From contig CANPUZ010000058.1 of NCBI GenBank assembly GCA_947579665.1, positions 496,001-560,000 of the forward strand: a stretch of DNA of 64,000 nt, read 5' to 3'. The DNA comes from Sympetrum striolatum (taxonomy: Eukaryota > Arthropoda > Insecta > Odonata > Libellulidae). Each line of letters begins with the position of its first letter. The first letter of the stretch is position 1. The translations under genes were made by a program, and so were the position numbers. Shown here piece after piece: positions 52,098 to 62,359 of the stretch. The notes under the pieces were generated by a model, which was not told the origin of the DNA, searched no databases, and saw only the letters and a program-made list of their open reading frames with translations.

Positions 52098-52925
52098 ATA
52101 TAATATAAAACGAGTAAAATGCTGCTTTCATACTGCAAGCAAACATAGTCATGCAAAGTGTCGACTGTCTGTCTTCAGTACTCCGGAAGAATTATGAAAA
52201 TTCAACCAATATGTTCTAAATGCGAGATATATTTACCGTCCGGCATCGAACCCGGGTCTTCCTGGTAAACTTACTATGCAGCACAACAGAAGGTCACCGT
52301 CTCTAACTATGTGTGAAAAATCAAGTAGAAATATTGGCTGCAACTCCCTCAAACGACGTCCTACTTTTCCCTTGTATTCTTTATATGTGAGAAATTGTAA
52401 TGTGCTCTGGCATCAAACCCAGGAACAGCATGGTCTTATATAATTTTATATCTTAAACGGAGTCTTAATATACATCTACTAGCTAAGCAAAAACTTCCTA
52501 TCATTTCGATAAGTACATAAAAAAAATAATGAAAAACTACCTCAATGTATTTTAAATGGCAGATATTTGCATCGTCCTAACATCAAATCAAGGATATTTT
52601 CCTTGAATGTCATTAATGTTTTTTTTAGATTATTACTATATCTGTAGGCTCCTTGAGTTTAGATTCTCTACCTATCCGGGAAGTATTTTTTAGAAATTTC
52701 CGAAAATCAATGCGATGCATTTAAACGGGAAAAATCGTGACTTTGGGGCCTTCTGGGATCGAACCCATGTTGAGAATGATCGAAGTCTCACTTTTCCTGG
52801 GGGTTTCACTTTAGGGCCTATACGCTGTAAAAATTTCAAGTCAATGACGCTTGTGGTTTAGCCTGTGAATTAGTATCCTATCTATCTATATGAATGAATC
52901 CGGAGAAGGAATTATATATGATAGA
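52098..52925 (-). mobile_element. HelE element, both ends present
   Basis: The minus-strand 5' end is A|TCTATCATATATAATTCCTT then CTCCGGATTCATTC (from 52925); the 3' end is ACTCGT (inverse of ACGAGT, 52109-52114) with a diverged hairpin CTTGCAGTATGAAAGCAG (about 52120-52137). Modules lie near 52760, 52584, 52415 and 52249, spaced 176, 169 and 166 bp. Its 5' end is separated from the next Helitron's CTAG by two bases (TA). About 820 bp. Confidence 0.75.
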
Positions 52926-52927
52926 TA

Positions 52928-53776
52928 CTAGCTAAACCCCCCGCCACGCTTCGCTGTGGCTCAGCCAGATATGAAATGAAGGTATTCTAGGGAACGTAGA
53001 TTCACCGAGAAAACACGTCATTCATTGCCCTGGTCTTCTTCTTCTAGATTCAACTCGTATAAAGCGTGTTATAGAAAACAGACGACGATCAACTGGAAGA
53101 TAACGAAATAAACGAATTAAATGCAACGATCGGAATAAAAGTAACTCACACTTTAATATTCGAAAACAGATTCTTAAATCATAAACAAAACTAATGAATA
53201 CAACATTCAGTATCAAATTAACTCGCATTTCGTTTTTCGAAAATAGATCATTGAAATCGCTTCTAACGATTGATTATTCACATAAATGCGAACGGAATCA
53301 ACAGCGTTTCTCTTCTTCTTAACTCTAAATAGGCCAATACGCAGGATTCAACAATGGCATTTGTCTTCAGGGGGACCGGTTGTTTACACCATCGAAATTT
53401 CACAAATATCTCGCGTATTTCGCATAAAATCTCGATAATTCAATTCGAAAACAATAATCCACGACCAAAATAAGATTTTTCATTCATTTTCCCTTCTTTT
53501 GGTGCTCGTCTCGACTCTTTAAGACCATTCTTTCTAATTTATTTTCGCAAAAGAAACGTAGCCTGCAGCGGCAAAAACGAACTCTACGTGCGTTTCTTAC
53601 GGGAATGCTTTGACTCGTCTAGGATCGAACCGAGGACTTAATCTCAGCATTTTTCACAATAGAAACACTCTCGTATTTGAATGCAACGTTGTGTTTAAAT
53701 TTCAAGTCAATCGACCGAGTGGTTTTCGAGTTTTGCGGCCCCAAACACACGCAGGCTGATTTTTTTATATATAAGA
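52928..53776 (-). mobile_element. HelA Helitron, full-length non-autonomous copy
   Basis: Minus-strand 5' end A|TCTTATATATAAAAAAATCA (from 53776), then CCTGCGTGTGTTTGGGGCCG and CTCGGTCGATTGACTTGAAA. The 3' end is the hairpin GCCACAGCGAAGCGTGGC (52942-52959) then GGGGGGTTTAGCTAG|T (52928). The TC start, hairpin, CTAG end and A/T flanks are all as expected. One T-arm-like site, TAGGATCGAACCGAGGAC (53619-53636). 849 bp, no protein. This copy shows that HelA blocks scattered through the window are Helitron material. Confidence 0.9.
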
Positions 53777-54299
53777 TGAATCCACTAATTGAATCACCAA
53801 TCTATTTATCAACTTTATCTCATCTTATTGTTATAAGCATTTGCGTATTAATGCAATTGGCTATATCCGGTTACTCAAAAGTTTGTTCATTCCTTCATTC
53901 TTTCGTCTGACGATGACTTTAATCATCGGCCAATCGATTTGAAAGTACATCGATTAATCCGTCGCAATTTGAAGCTTAAGAGGAACTAAGATGCTATCTG
54001 GAATCGAACACACGGTCATCAAGCAACGGAAATAATCAATTTAGTCTATTTTTGTGACTTAATTAAAAATTCCAATTGCATGATTGCATCGCTGAAGATC
54101 TCCAATGAATTTCACCTTTCTAAATTCGCAGACGCGTTTGGAGACGAACCCGGGACTTTTACGCGACAGACAGAACGAGCATTCCAGAATTTCAGCTCTC
54201 TGTATCGCTGGACCAATTCTGGGGATGATATATCGATTTGAAACGACGAAAATTCGAAATTTAATTCTGATCTACAGACCAAGGTAGAGCGTATTGCCA
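53777..54299. other. Unassigned sequence
   Basis: Contains GAGACGAACCCGGGACTTTT (54141), an isolated T-arm-like motif. Frames of 60-62 codons only. No gene recognised. Confidence 0.3.
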
Positions 54300-55292
54300 C
54301 TTTTCACCTTCTCCATATACGAAGTATAGAGAAAGTATTGTTTTCATGAAAAAATTCGACTTTGAGATTTCAACGGAAATACATGTTTTGGGGTCCCTAG
54401 AACACGTCATTTTCGGAATGATGTATCTGTGTGTATGTGTGTGTGTGTGATTGTGGGAGCTCTAACGTGAAAACTATTCGTCGTATTAACACCAAAACTC
54501 ATATATAGCATTATATTAGGTGCTGTCAGAGTTGATTAGTCTTTGGAGTTAATCGGTTAACCGGAAGTTGAGCTTTAATCTTCGAAGCAAATTTCCATTT
54601 TTGCAAATTATCTCCGTAAATATTATATTTAGGTATATACTATTAAATATAAAAGTTTTAGAAAATGTAATTTACTATAACTTTTGTATTTAACATATTT
54701 TTGTATGACTGATTGTTTAGGATTTATTCGTGAAATACTGAGAAACCGGAAGTAGCTGATTATGTACTTTGTGGGCGCTCTAACATGAAAACCATTCGTT
54801 GTATCAACACTAAATTTTATATATAGTATTTTGGTTGGTGTCGTTAGAGTTGATTAGTTTTTGGAGTACATCGGTTAACCGGAAGTCGAACTTTATTCTT
54901 CGAAGCCAATTTCCGTATTTGCAAAATATCTCCATAAATATGATATTTAGGTATATACTATTATTTACTAACGTTTTACAAAATAAAATTTACTGTAACT
55001 TTTGTATTTAACATATTATTGTATCACTGATTGTTTAGGAGTTATTAGTGAAATACTGATAAACCGGAAGTTGCTGTTTATGTACTTTGTGGACGAAAGG
55101 CCAATTTCATCGTTTTTCATCGAACATGTCCCGAAAAACATTATTTATAATTTTTGTGATGTAAAAGATAATAATATTTATATTAATCACTTATCTTCCA
55201 AGTTTAGATTGAATATAGAGTTCGAAATTACTTTCGTAGATAAATATTTACGTCTTACAAAGTCATGTGCTGGCAAAAATCAGATTTTTTTC
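54300..55292 (+). mobile_element. RepC element, full length
   Basis: The 5' hairpin CTTCTCCATATACGAAGTAT then AGAGAAAGTATTG (54307-54340), ACGGAAATACATGTTTTGGG, a TGTGTGTGTGTG tract, two units with ACCGGAAGT near 54560, 54745, 54880 and 55064, and the 3' block ending GTCATGTGCTGGCAAAAATC then AGATTTTTTT. The CCACAT of the 3' end is altered. About 990 bp. Confidence 0.85.
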
Positions 55293-55979
55293 TGATCGAA
55301 ATGTAATTCCCGGCAAAATTGGACCTCCCGCATAGTTGCGAATATAATTTTTTTAAATTTAATAGTTCAGTTTATACATTTAGGCAATTTAAGAGGAAAC
55401 AGCCAATTTCATAAGGTTTTTTAATTTTTATATATATGATTAATGTGTGGATTTCGTTCGCTTTTGGTGGAATTTCTGTGTTCGACTCTACCAAGGGTTT
55501 TGTGTTTTCTTCGCGAAAAATTCGCAAATTCCCGTTTTTATCCGTGTAATGTTGGCTATGTCTTGGAATCAGAACATCGGAAAATATTCGTTCGTTTGCA
55601 AAAGTGTAAATGTTCTGCGCTTAATTTAGGCGCTGTTCATTTGTTTTGAAGCCTTTCGTCGTTGTTTTACGTATACAATTGCACTTTCGTGTCCTCACCA
55701 TGGAAATTTTGACACACATCTCAGAAAACATGTGCAAACATTTACGAATTATTTGACAATGAGACGCGCCCTTCCGCAAAAAAATATATATAAAATATTT
55801 GCATTGATTCAATAAGATAGAATAGGCCATTTTTCTTTTTGACATTTTTCATTTATTATATTTAATCATTATTTACTGATTTGTAGATAAGATTATAACA
55901 TAAAGAAAATAACATAATATAAATGTTAAAAACGACATATAAACAATTTTATATTTAATAAATATTATTATCTATAATA
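55293..55979. other. Unassigned AT-rich sequence
   Basis: Frames of 60-74 codons occur at 55443-55845 on both strands; none has a known motif. Otherwise featureless. Confidence 0.3.
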
Positions 55980-55984
55980 TAAAA

Positions 55985-56135
55985 TAGTGTGTGTGTATGT
56001 TCGCTAGAAACTCGAGAACCGAGAGTCGCAAAACTTTGAAATTTTCTGCATTATTAAAAGTCGACCCCGCGCAGAGTATAGGCTACTTTTAATTTCCCTA
56101 ACGTCCACTGTTCGAACCCAGACGGGATACATGCG
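55985..56135 (+). mobile_element. Helitron 5' leader fragment
   Basis: GTGTGTGTATGTTCGCTAGA then AACTCGAGAACCGAGAGTCG and GACCCCGCGCAGAGTATAGG, then CACTGTTCGAACCCAGACGG. Nearly identical to 61575-61710, so both come from one Helitron subfamily. Confidence 0.65.
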
Positions 56136-56700
56136 AATAAATTTGCAGAAAAATTAGCAAAATTTCAAAGATGTTATTAAAAGTACTAATTGTTCCTTAA
56201 ACTATATTATGATGACCATTTGTAAAACAATAATATTGATTAAAAGGTGCTAAAGATATTTGCGAATAATTTTGCACAAAAATTAGCAAAATTTCCAAGA
56301 CGATATTAAAAAAACTAATTATTCTATGAAATTTATTATTATTACCAATTGTAAAACAATAATATTGGTTAAAAAGTTCTAAAGATATTTGCGAATAAAT
56401 TAGCAGAAAAATTTGCAAAATTTCCAATATGATGATATAAGTATTAATTGTTTTTCAAAATGTATTATTATTACCTTTTATTAAACAATAATATCGATTG
56501 AAAAGTGCGATTAAGGTTGCAAATATTTTGCGGATTTATTTGCAAACATTTTCAAGGTGGTGATAAAAGCGAAAATAGTTCTTAAAACGTAATTATCATC
56601 GATACTGATTAAATATTAATACCGATTAAGAAGTGCCAAAAATATTGGCGAATAAATTTGCAATAATTTGCACGAAGATGACGATAATACAAACACTTGT
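56130..56700 (+). repeat. Tandem repeat, period about 128 bp, about 4.5 units
   Basis: GCGAATAAATTTGCAGAAAA-type landmarks at about 56133, 56262, 56391, 56529 and 56648, with AACAATAATATTGATTAAAA near the end of each unit. It starts within a base or two of the Helitron leader at 55985-56135, so it is probably the element's internal array. Confidence 0.85.
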
Positions 56701-56794
56701 TTAGTGATGATTTGAAAGAGTGCTTGTCCCTGAATTGGGCGTAGTGAAATTAGAATGGATAATTGAGATTTCCCAGTGTACGGAAAATGTGTAA

Positions 56795-57105
56795 GCACGA
56801 TTCAACAATCGACTAGGTCGTCAAGGGGACTGGTTGTTTACTTCGACTAAATTTGATAAAATTTTCGTTTATTTCGCCCTAGTTCTCGTAATTTAGACTC
56901 GAATACGATATTCTACGACCACAATAAGAATCTTTGTTCAATTTCCTTTCTTTTGGTACTAATTTCGACTCCGTACGACCATTATTTCATATTTAAATTA
57001 GCAAAATAAGAAAAGCCTGCAAAGCATGACAACGAAATTTACGTGTATTTTTTTAATGGAATCGTTTCCAACCGTCCTGGACTCGAGCCCGGGTACTCCC
57101 ACTGC
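56795..57105 (-). mobile_element. HelA Helitron fragment
   Basis: CACGATTCAACAATCGACTA then ACTGGTTGTTTACTTCGACT, CAATTTCCTTTCTTTTGGTA and ACTCGAGCCCGGGTACTCC (57082). Ends lost. Confidence 0.6.
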
Positions 57106-57133
57106 GTGAAAACTTCACAGACTTATGTTAGTA

Positions 57134-57600
57134 GTAGCTGAAGTGCCCGTTGATTCTCAACGGGGAAATTTTAATAGATAAATACTTTTGTCACAGACTT
57201 GATCGTAACACATGCCTCGTAAATGTTGGTAGATAGGAAATTCCAGGCTAAAATTATCTCCAAACCAATAAACAAAGTAAATAAAGTCATAAAAAAGTCC
57301 GCAAAGTCACCTAAATATTAGAACTCGTATCCTTTGAATGAAAAACTGCTTCGATGAAGACAACAATCGTCTAAAGTTTATAAAAAAATTAATTTTAAGA
57401 TCACATTGGGATAATTTAAGGAGACATTTTCAGAAATGCATAAATGGATAACGGAAACAATGAACAAACACAATGGAAATGTATTTTATATTGCTCTGAA
57501 GAAAATTACGAATATTCTTTGCAGTCGTCAAGGGAACGGGTTGTTTACGACCTCAAAATTTCGATAAAATATTCACGTATTTGATCAAACTTTCGATTTA
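57134..57600 (-). mobile_element. HelA Helitron 3' end and remnants
   Basis: The 3' end carries the perfect hairpin CCCGTTGAGAATCAACGGG (57147-57165) followed by CACTTCAGCTAC|T (57134). The CTAC differs from the family CTAG by one base. Upstream only a faint GCAGTCGTCAAGGGAACGGG then TTGTTTACGACCTC piece (57521-57555) is recognisable. Confidence 0.65.
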
Positions 57601-57649
57601 ATTTCGAAGTAATATAAAATTCAAAAATAACATAAATGCATTTGCAAAT

Positions 57650-58275
57650 AATACGTAAAAATTTAAATCCGCGAAATATTTACTCCCATTCCGTTCAAAA
57701 TCGCCATTGAAACATCGCAAACACTCTTTAGCCCCTCGTTTTCGTAAAACGTCCGTTAAAATTTTTCCCGCCCTAAAATTCAACGTCGTCGCCAAACAAA
57801 CGAACATCGCAAAACGCATTTCGAGCAAAATAAAGGGATCCCTTCCCGGAAATGAAGGCTCAATAGGCGTCATCGCTTTAATCAAATTAATTCCCCGCAT
57901 ATCTCGCGCTCCGACGAACTCATTCGGCACGCGCTATTCAACTTTTTTTTTATTCTCGTTAAATCGAACTTTAGCGGCAAACAAAGGCGTTGATAGGGGG
58001 GCGACGGTGGCGACGCCCCCTGGCTCGTGCGGCGGATCTCGGAACTAACCTGCCACGTCGGACAATGGGATAAGTAAAGGTGTTTTTTTAGTGAAAAGAA
58101 GGGGATTTTCTTTGTTTGCAACGTTGCTGGGGGTCCGTTTCGTTTCGAGGGGGAAGCGCACTGGGAAATTGGAGGAATATGTTTGATTATGGGGCTTGGA
58201 AATCCTAATTGTACCGCCACATGCAAAGCTTTCTGATCGAGGCAATCTGATGTGCGAAACGAGTGCGAATTCATT
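57650..58275. other. GC-rich unique island, possible conserved regulatory or coding DNA
   Basis: Contains CGACGGTGGCGACGCCCCCT, CTCGTGCGGCGGATCTCGGA and TGCCACGTCGGACAATGGGA. Frames of 110-130 codons exist on both strands (57707-58048 plus; 57598-57930 and 57882-58274 minus). The plus frame has LAANKGVDRGATVATPPGSC. No family recognised. No repeat partner here. The strong contrast with AT-rich repeats around it suggests retained host function, either as enhancer-like conserved DNA or as an exon. Confidence 0.4.
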
Positions 58276-59360
58276 TTTTGCTACAATAGTGACATTTACA
58301 GAGCTGTTGTTTTTTTATCCTGTAGATTAAAGTTCAATCTTATAGCTCATGTAATCTTAACTCTCTACGCTGTCAGAATCAGGTGATAAAAATTCTTAAA
58401 TATTCGAGTTTTTCAGGATTTTTTCTACCAGTTGACTTCCTGGATGTCTGTTAAAAATGTTATTTTTTCATTCAACTGGAGGTATTTATAGCTTATATTT
58501 TTTTTGCATATAGTATAAAGCTTAATCTAATTGTGTGCTAAATTCCAGCCCTCTTCGCCGCTAAAATAAGAAAATAAAAAATTAAAAAATTCGAGTTTTT
58601 CGGACACTTTTCTACAGACCGTATCTTAAAAAAAGTATTTTATTTAATTAACCATTTAATTAACAGAGCTCTCGCTTTGTTAACATATATAATGAAGATT
58701 ATACTCAAAATAAACTAAATATCAACTTTCTAGGCTTTTAAAATCAGTAGGAATAAATTCATGAACATTCGGAATTTTTTAGACATTTTTCTGCGTTTTA
58801 ATTCCTTAAACGTATATAAAAAATGTTTTATCTAAACCACTGTGCTGTTAACGGCGCTCCCGATTTTCTCTCGTACACATCAAAGCTCGATTTTAGTTTG
58901 TACTGAATATCAGCTCTCGGCTTTTCTTGAATTCGAAGATGAAAATATTTGAACTTTCGATTTTTTCGAACATTTTTCTAAGCGTTGATTCCTTGAAATG
59001 TTTTTTATACAACTGTGCGGTGAACAGAGCTATTGAATTTTTGGAATACAGAATATGGGATAAACATTCCGTTTACTAAATATGATATCTCTACAATGAC
59101 AGACTCAGGAGATAAGAAATTTTAAATATTCAAGATTTTCAGACATTTTTCTGTATGTCAACTCCTTATGTGAAAATGTTTCTTCTTCATTAACCGTCAT
59201 ATACACAGAACTCTCGATTTTATTTCGTATAGATCAGAGTCACGTCATGAAGGTAACGAAATATTAACTCGCAGCACTTCTCCAATTTTCGGATAACATT
59301 GTTTAAACATTAGGGTTTTTTCACACGTAAAGGGATACATAATCAAGACGAGCTCGCGGT

Positions 59361-59770
59361 CAACATCTACATCTACATAGATACCCTACAAGCCGCCTTT
59401 CGGTGTGTGGCAGGGGGTGTAAACACCAATTGAATCTAAACTACTTCCTTATTCGGTTATTATCACGTATTGTTCGCGGAAAGAATGAATTTTTAACTCG
59501 TCCTAGCATCCATTTCTCTTAACTTCATTATCGGATCGGTAGCAGGTGGGTTGCATGATACAGATTGTATCTTCCGAAAATGTAGTTTCCCTGAATTTAT
59601 CAACCAATCGCAGCTTCCAATCTCCCTTCTTTCAAGGATTCCCAACCTACGTCTGAGAGCATTTTCGTGCTTTTTTATCGTAGCATTTCTTAACAAAACG
59701 AACCACTTTACACTTTCTCGAGTACACGTTCCATCCGCCGGATCCCATATATACTACGAATCTGAAAACA
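59361..59770 (-). mobile_element. 3' end of a CR1-like retrotransposon
   Basis: Plus strand AACATCTACATCTACATAGA then TACCCTACAAGCCGCCTTTC and GGTGTGTGGCAGGGGGTG, the inverse of the tail. The minus frame 59696-59493 contains LGILERREIGSCDWLINSGK, the same block as at 24343-24561. Inserted in the 180-bp satellite and 5'-truncated near 59770. Confidence 0.8.
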
Positions 59771-59850
59771 TTTTTTTTTGAACAACTGTAGCGTTTACAG
59801 AGCTCTTAAGTATTCATCGAATAGAAAGTAGTTTAATCTAGTAGTATCTA

Positions 59851-60650
59851 TCTATTATATATAGACGCTTCTCCGGATTCATTCATATATATAGCCAGAT
59901 AGATAGGATACTAATTCACAGGCTTAACCTTAAGCGTCATTGACTTGACATTTTTACAGCGTATAGGCCATAACGTGAAACCCCTAGGAAAAGAGCGACT
60001 TTGAACCTCAGTGTCATGGGTTCGATTCCAGAGGGCCACAAAGTCCCGATTTTTTCTATTTAATAAAATTGCTTTGATTTTCGGGAATTTTTAAAAAATA
60101 CTTCCCGGACAGGTAGAGAATTAAAACTCAAGGAGCCTATATATGTAGTCATGATCTATCATAAACATTAATGACTTTTATAGAAAATATCCTAGGTTCG
60201 ATGCTAGGACGATGCAAAAATCTCTCATTTAAAATACATTTTGGTAGTTTTTCATTTTTTTTTTGCTATTATCGAAATTATAGGAAGTTCTTGTTCAGAT
60301 GGAAGATGTTTATTAAGACACGGTTTAAAAAAAATATTACATAAGACGGAACTATTCATGGGTTTGATGCCAGAGAGCATAAAATTTCTCACGTAAGGAA
60401 TGTATGTGAAAATTAGGACGTCGTTTGAGGCAGTTGCAGCCAATATTTCTGCTTGAGTTTTCACACATAGTTAGAGGTGGTGATTTTCTATTGTGCTGCA
60501 TAGTAAATTCACTAGGAAGACCCGGGTTCGACGCCGGGCGGTAACTATATCTCGCATTTAGAACATATTGGTTGAATTTTCGTAATTCCTACGTAGTCTT
60601 GAAGACAGACAGTCGACACTTTGCATTTTACGTAGCAGTATTTTACTCGT
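59851..60650 (+). mobile_element. HelE element, full length, four T-arm-like modules
   Basis: 5' end A|TCTATTATATATAGACGCTT then CTCCGGATTCATTC; 3' end ATTTTACTCGT|T. Modules: TGGGTTCGATTCCAG (60024), CCTAGGTTCGATGCTAGG (60200), GGGTTTGATGCCAG (60365) and CCCGGGTTCGACGCCGGG (60530), spaced 176, 165 and 165 bp. Removing it joins GTTTAATCTAGTAGTA to TCTAAATATCAGCC, which restores the satellite. 800 bp and no protein. This copy best defines the HelE ends. Confidence 0.85.
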
Positions 60651-60829
60651 TCTAAATATCAGCCCTCAGAACTTTTCGAATTTGAAGAAAAAAACGTTTG
60701 AGCATTGAGTCTCTTTTCTAAGCGTCGATTCCCTAAGCGTAAAATGACTCATTCTTTAGATATCTATGAGGTTTCCACAACTCTTGACATTTCCTCGTAT
60801 AGATCAAAGTTGTAAACATTTTTTCTTTT

Positions 60830-61040
60830 GCGGAATTAAATCAGAAATAATGGTCGTACGAAATCGAGACGAACACCAAAAGAAAGGAAGTTGAACGAAG
60901 ATTCTTATTTCGGTCGTGGAATATCTTTTTAGAGTCGAAATTGAGAGAATTCAGACAAAAAAGACGAGAAATTCGTGTGATTTCGTGGGCATAAACAACT
61001 CCCTAGCGACGAAGGTGATTGTTGAACTTTCATACGAATA
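60830..61040 (+). mobile_element. HelA Helitron fragment
   Basis: TTTTGCGGAATTAAATCAGA then GAAAGGAAGTTGAACGAAGA and CTCCCTAGCGACGAAGGTGA then TTGTTGAACTTTCATACG. Middle part only, same subfamily as 30955-31280. Confidence 0.6.
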
Positions 61041-61142
61041 TACGGGAAAGATAGGCTAATAAGAAATGTATAGGATAGCCGAAATCTTTTATCCATTTTC
61101 CATAAATTGATAATATAATTAATTAATCCTAGCTCATACTGG

Positions 61143-61235
61143 CTGAAGTGCCCGTTGATTCTCAACGTGGAATGTAGAAGCAGATTAAACATATTTTTCC
61201 GCTTTGCTTCTATACTATACTTCAAAGAGTGTTAA
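61143..61235 (-). mobile_element. HelA Helitron 3' terminal fragment
   Basis: The minus strand ends ACGTTGAGAATCAACGGGCA then CTTCAGCCAG, the HelA 3' hairpin and a mutated CTAG. Only about 90 bp of the element are recognisable. Confidence 0.5.
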
Positions 61236-61279
61236 AGAACTCCTCTGGGCAGATACCAGAGTACCACTTCTTCACCCAC

Positions 61280-61560
61280 AACAGTCCCCGGTTCGTTCCC
61301 AGACGATGAAAAGCAATCCAATTAGAAATGCAAAGTTTGTGCTTTGCAGACTTTTTTCTTTTGTAGAATTAAATCGGAAATAATGGTTGTACGAAGTGGA
61401 GACTAGTAACAAAAGAAAGAAAATTAAACGTAGAATCTTATTATGGTCGTGCATTAATGTTTTGGATTATAAATTACGAGATCTATGGAAAAACAAGCGA
61501 AATTTACGCAAAATTTTGTCTCGATAAACAACCAGGTTCCCTTGGTGACGAATAGAATTT
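61280..61560 (+). mobile_element. HelA Helitron fragment
   Basis: CCCCGGTTCGTTCCCAGACG (61287) then TTTGTGCTTTGCAGACTTTT, TGTACGAAGTGGAGACTAGT and GATAAACAACCAGGTTCCCT. It runs into the next Helitron leader at 61570. Confidence 0.55.
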
Positions 61561-61569
61561 AGTTGTGAC

Positions 61570-62100
61570 AAATAGAGTGTCTGTTCGCTAAAAACTCGAG
61601 AACCGAGAGTCGCACAACTTTGAAATTTTCTACATTATTAAAAGTCGACCCCGCGCAGAGTATAGGCTACTTTTTATTTCCCTAAAGTCCTCGGTTCGAA
61701 CCCAGACGGGTCAAAACGTTTCCATAAGAAATACACGTAGAGGTAATTTGTTTCGTCGCAGGGTTAATTTCTTTTGCAAAATTAAATCAGAAATAATGGT
61801 CCTAGAAAGTCGAATTAAGCACCAAAAGAAGGAGAATGGAATAAAAATTCTTATTTTGGTCGTGGAAAATCGTTTTCCATTCGAAATCGCGAGAATTTTG
61901 ATAAAATACGTGAATGTTTTATCCAAATTCCGAGGTTGTAAACAACCCATTCCCTTCACGATCGAGGCGATTGTTGATTCTAGCTCATACGAAGTAGAGA
62001 CAAGTACCAAAAGAAAGACAATCGAACGAAGAATCTTATTATTGCCGTGTATTATTGTTTTGGATTATTAATTACGGTAACTATGGCAAAGCAAGCGAAA
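61570..62100 (+). mobile_element. HelA Helitron, leader plus middle part
   Basis: GAGTGTCTGTTCGCTAAAAA then CTCGAGAACCGAGAGTCGCA and CCCCGCGCAGAGTATAGG, CCTCGGTTCGAACCCAGACG (61690), GGTCCTAGAAAGTCGAATTA, and GTAAACAACCCATTCCCTTC then GCGATTGTTGATTCTAGCTC (61975). The 5' TC and 3' CTAG termini are missing or mutated. A 99-107 codon frame on each strand comes from the repeat. Confidence 0.65.
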
Positions 62101-62220
62101 ATGAGGCGTCATCAGTAATGCTCTTTTTTATGTCCAATTAGACTGTGGAGCAGAAATGTGAACTATCATTTCGATCAGTGAATTGACATCTTCTAACCGA
62201 TTCAATTTTGTTTTTCGCAG

Positions 62221-62265
62221 CTTGAAGATGGAAAGTCTGCATTGGATTTGGGTTGCAACAGATCG
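62221..62265 (+). other. Candidate 45-bp exon
   Basis: TTCAATTTTGTTTTTCGCAG precedes (good pyrimidine tract and acceptor); GTGAGTCG follows. In-frame translation over the exact 15 codons is LEDGKSALDLGCNRS. Another frame is also open. It aligns with 14082-14130 (AAGATG, CTGC, TTGGATT and the GGTGAGTC donor) and has the same length as the alternative exon form at 35494-35538. A length divisible by three would allow inclusion or skipping without a frame change. No gene identified. Confidence 0.45.
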
Positions 62266-62359
62266 GTGAGTCGATTGATTCGGTTATTCCTTTAGAATCA
62301 CTGCCTCATAGTGTAATAATTGTAATGGAAGTCATGTTTTGTTCGAATAAGAAGCAGGT

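Larger units (their letters stand above)
58380..60820 (+). repeat. Second degenerate satellite, period about 180 bp, interrupted
   Basis: Units share ATTCGAGTTTTTCGGACA-type sequence at about 58404, 58591, 58769, 58956 and 59129 (spacing 173-187), with GTTAACAGAGCTCTCGATTT and AAATATCAGCTCTC between. The array is cut by a CR1 tail (59361-59770) and a HelE element (59851-60650), and resumes at 60651 with TCTAAATATCAGCCCTCAGA. Not related by eye to the 190-bp array at 18 kb. Confidence 0.8.

Noticed and set aside
61748..62071. 107-codon plus and 99-codon minus frames
   Set aside because: Both overlap the HelA Helitron at 61570-62100. The sequence is shared with many non-coding HelA copies.
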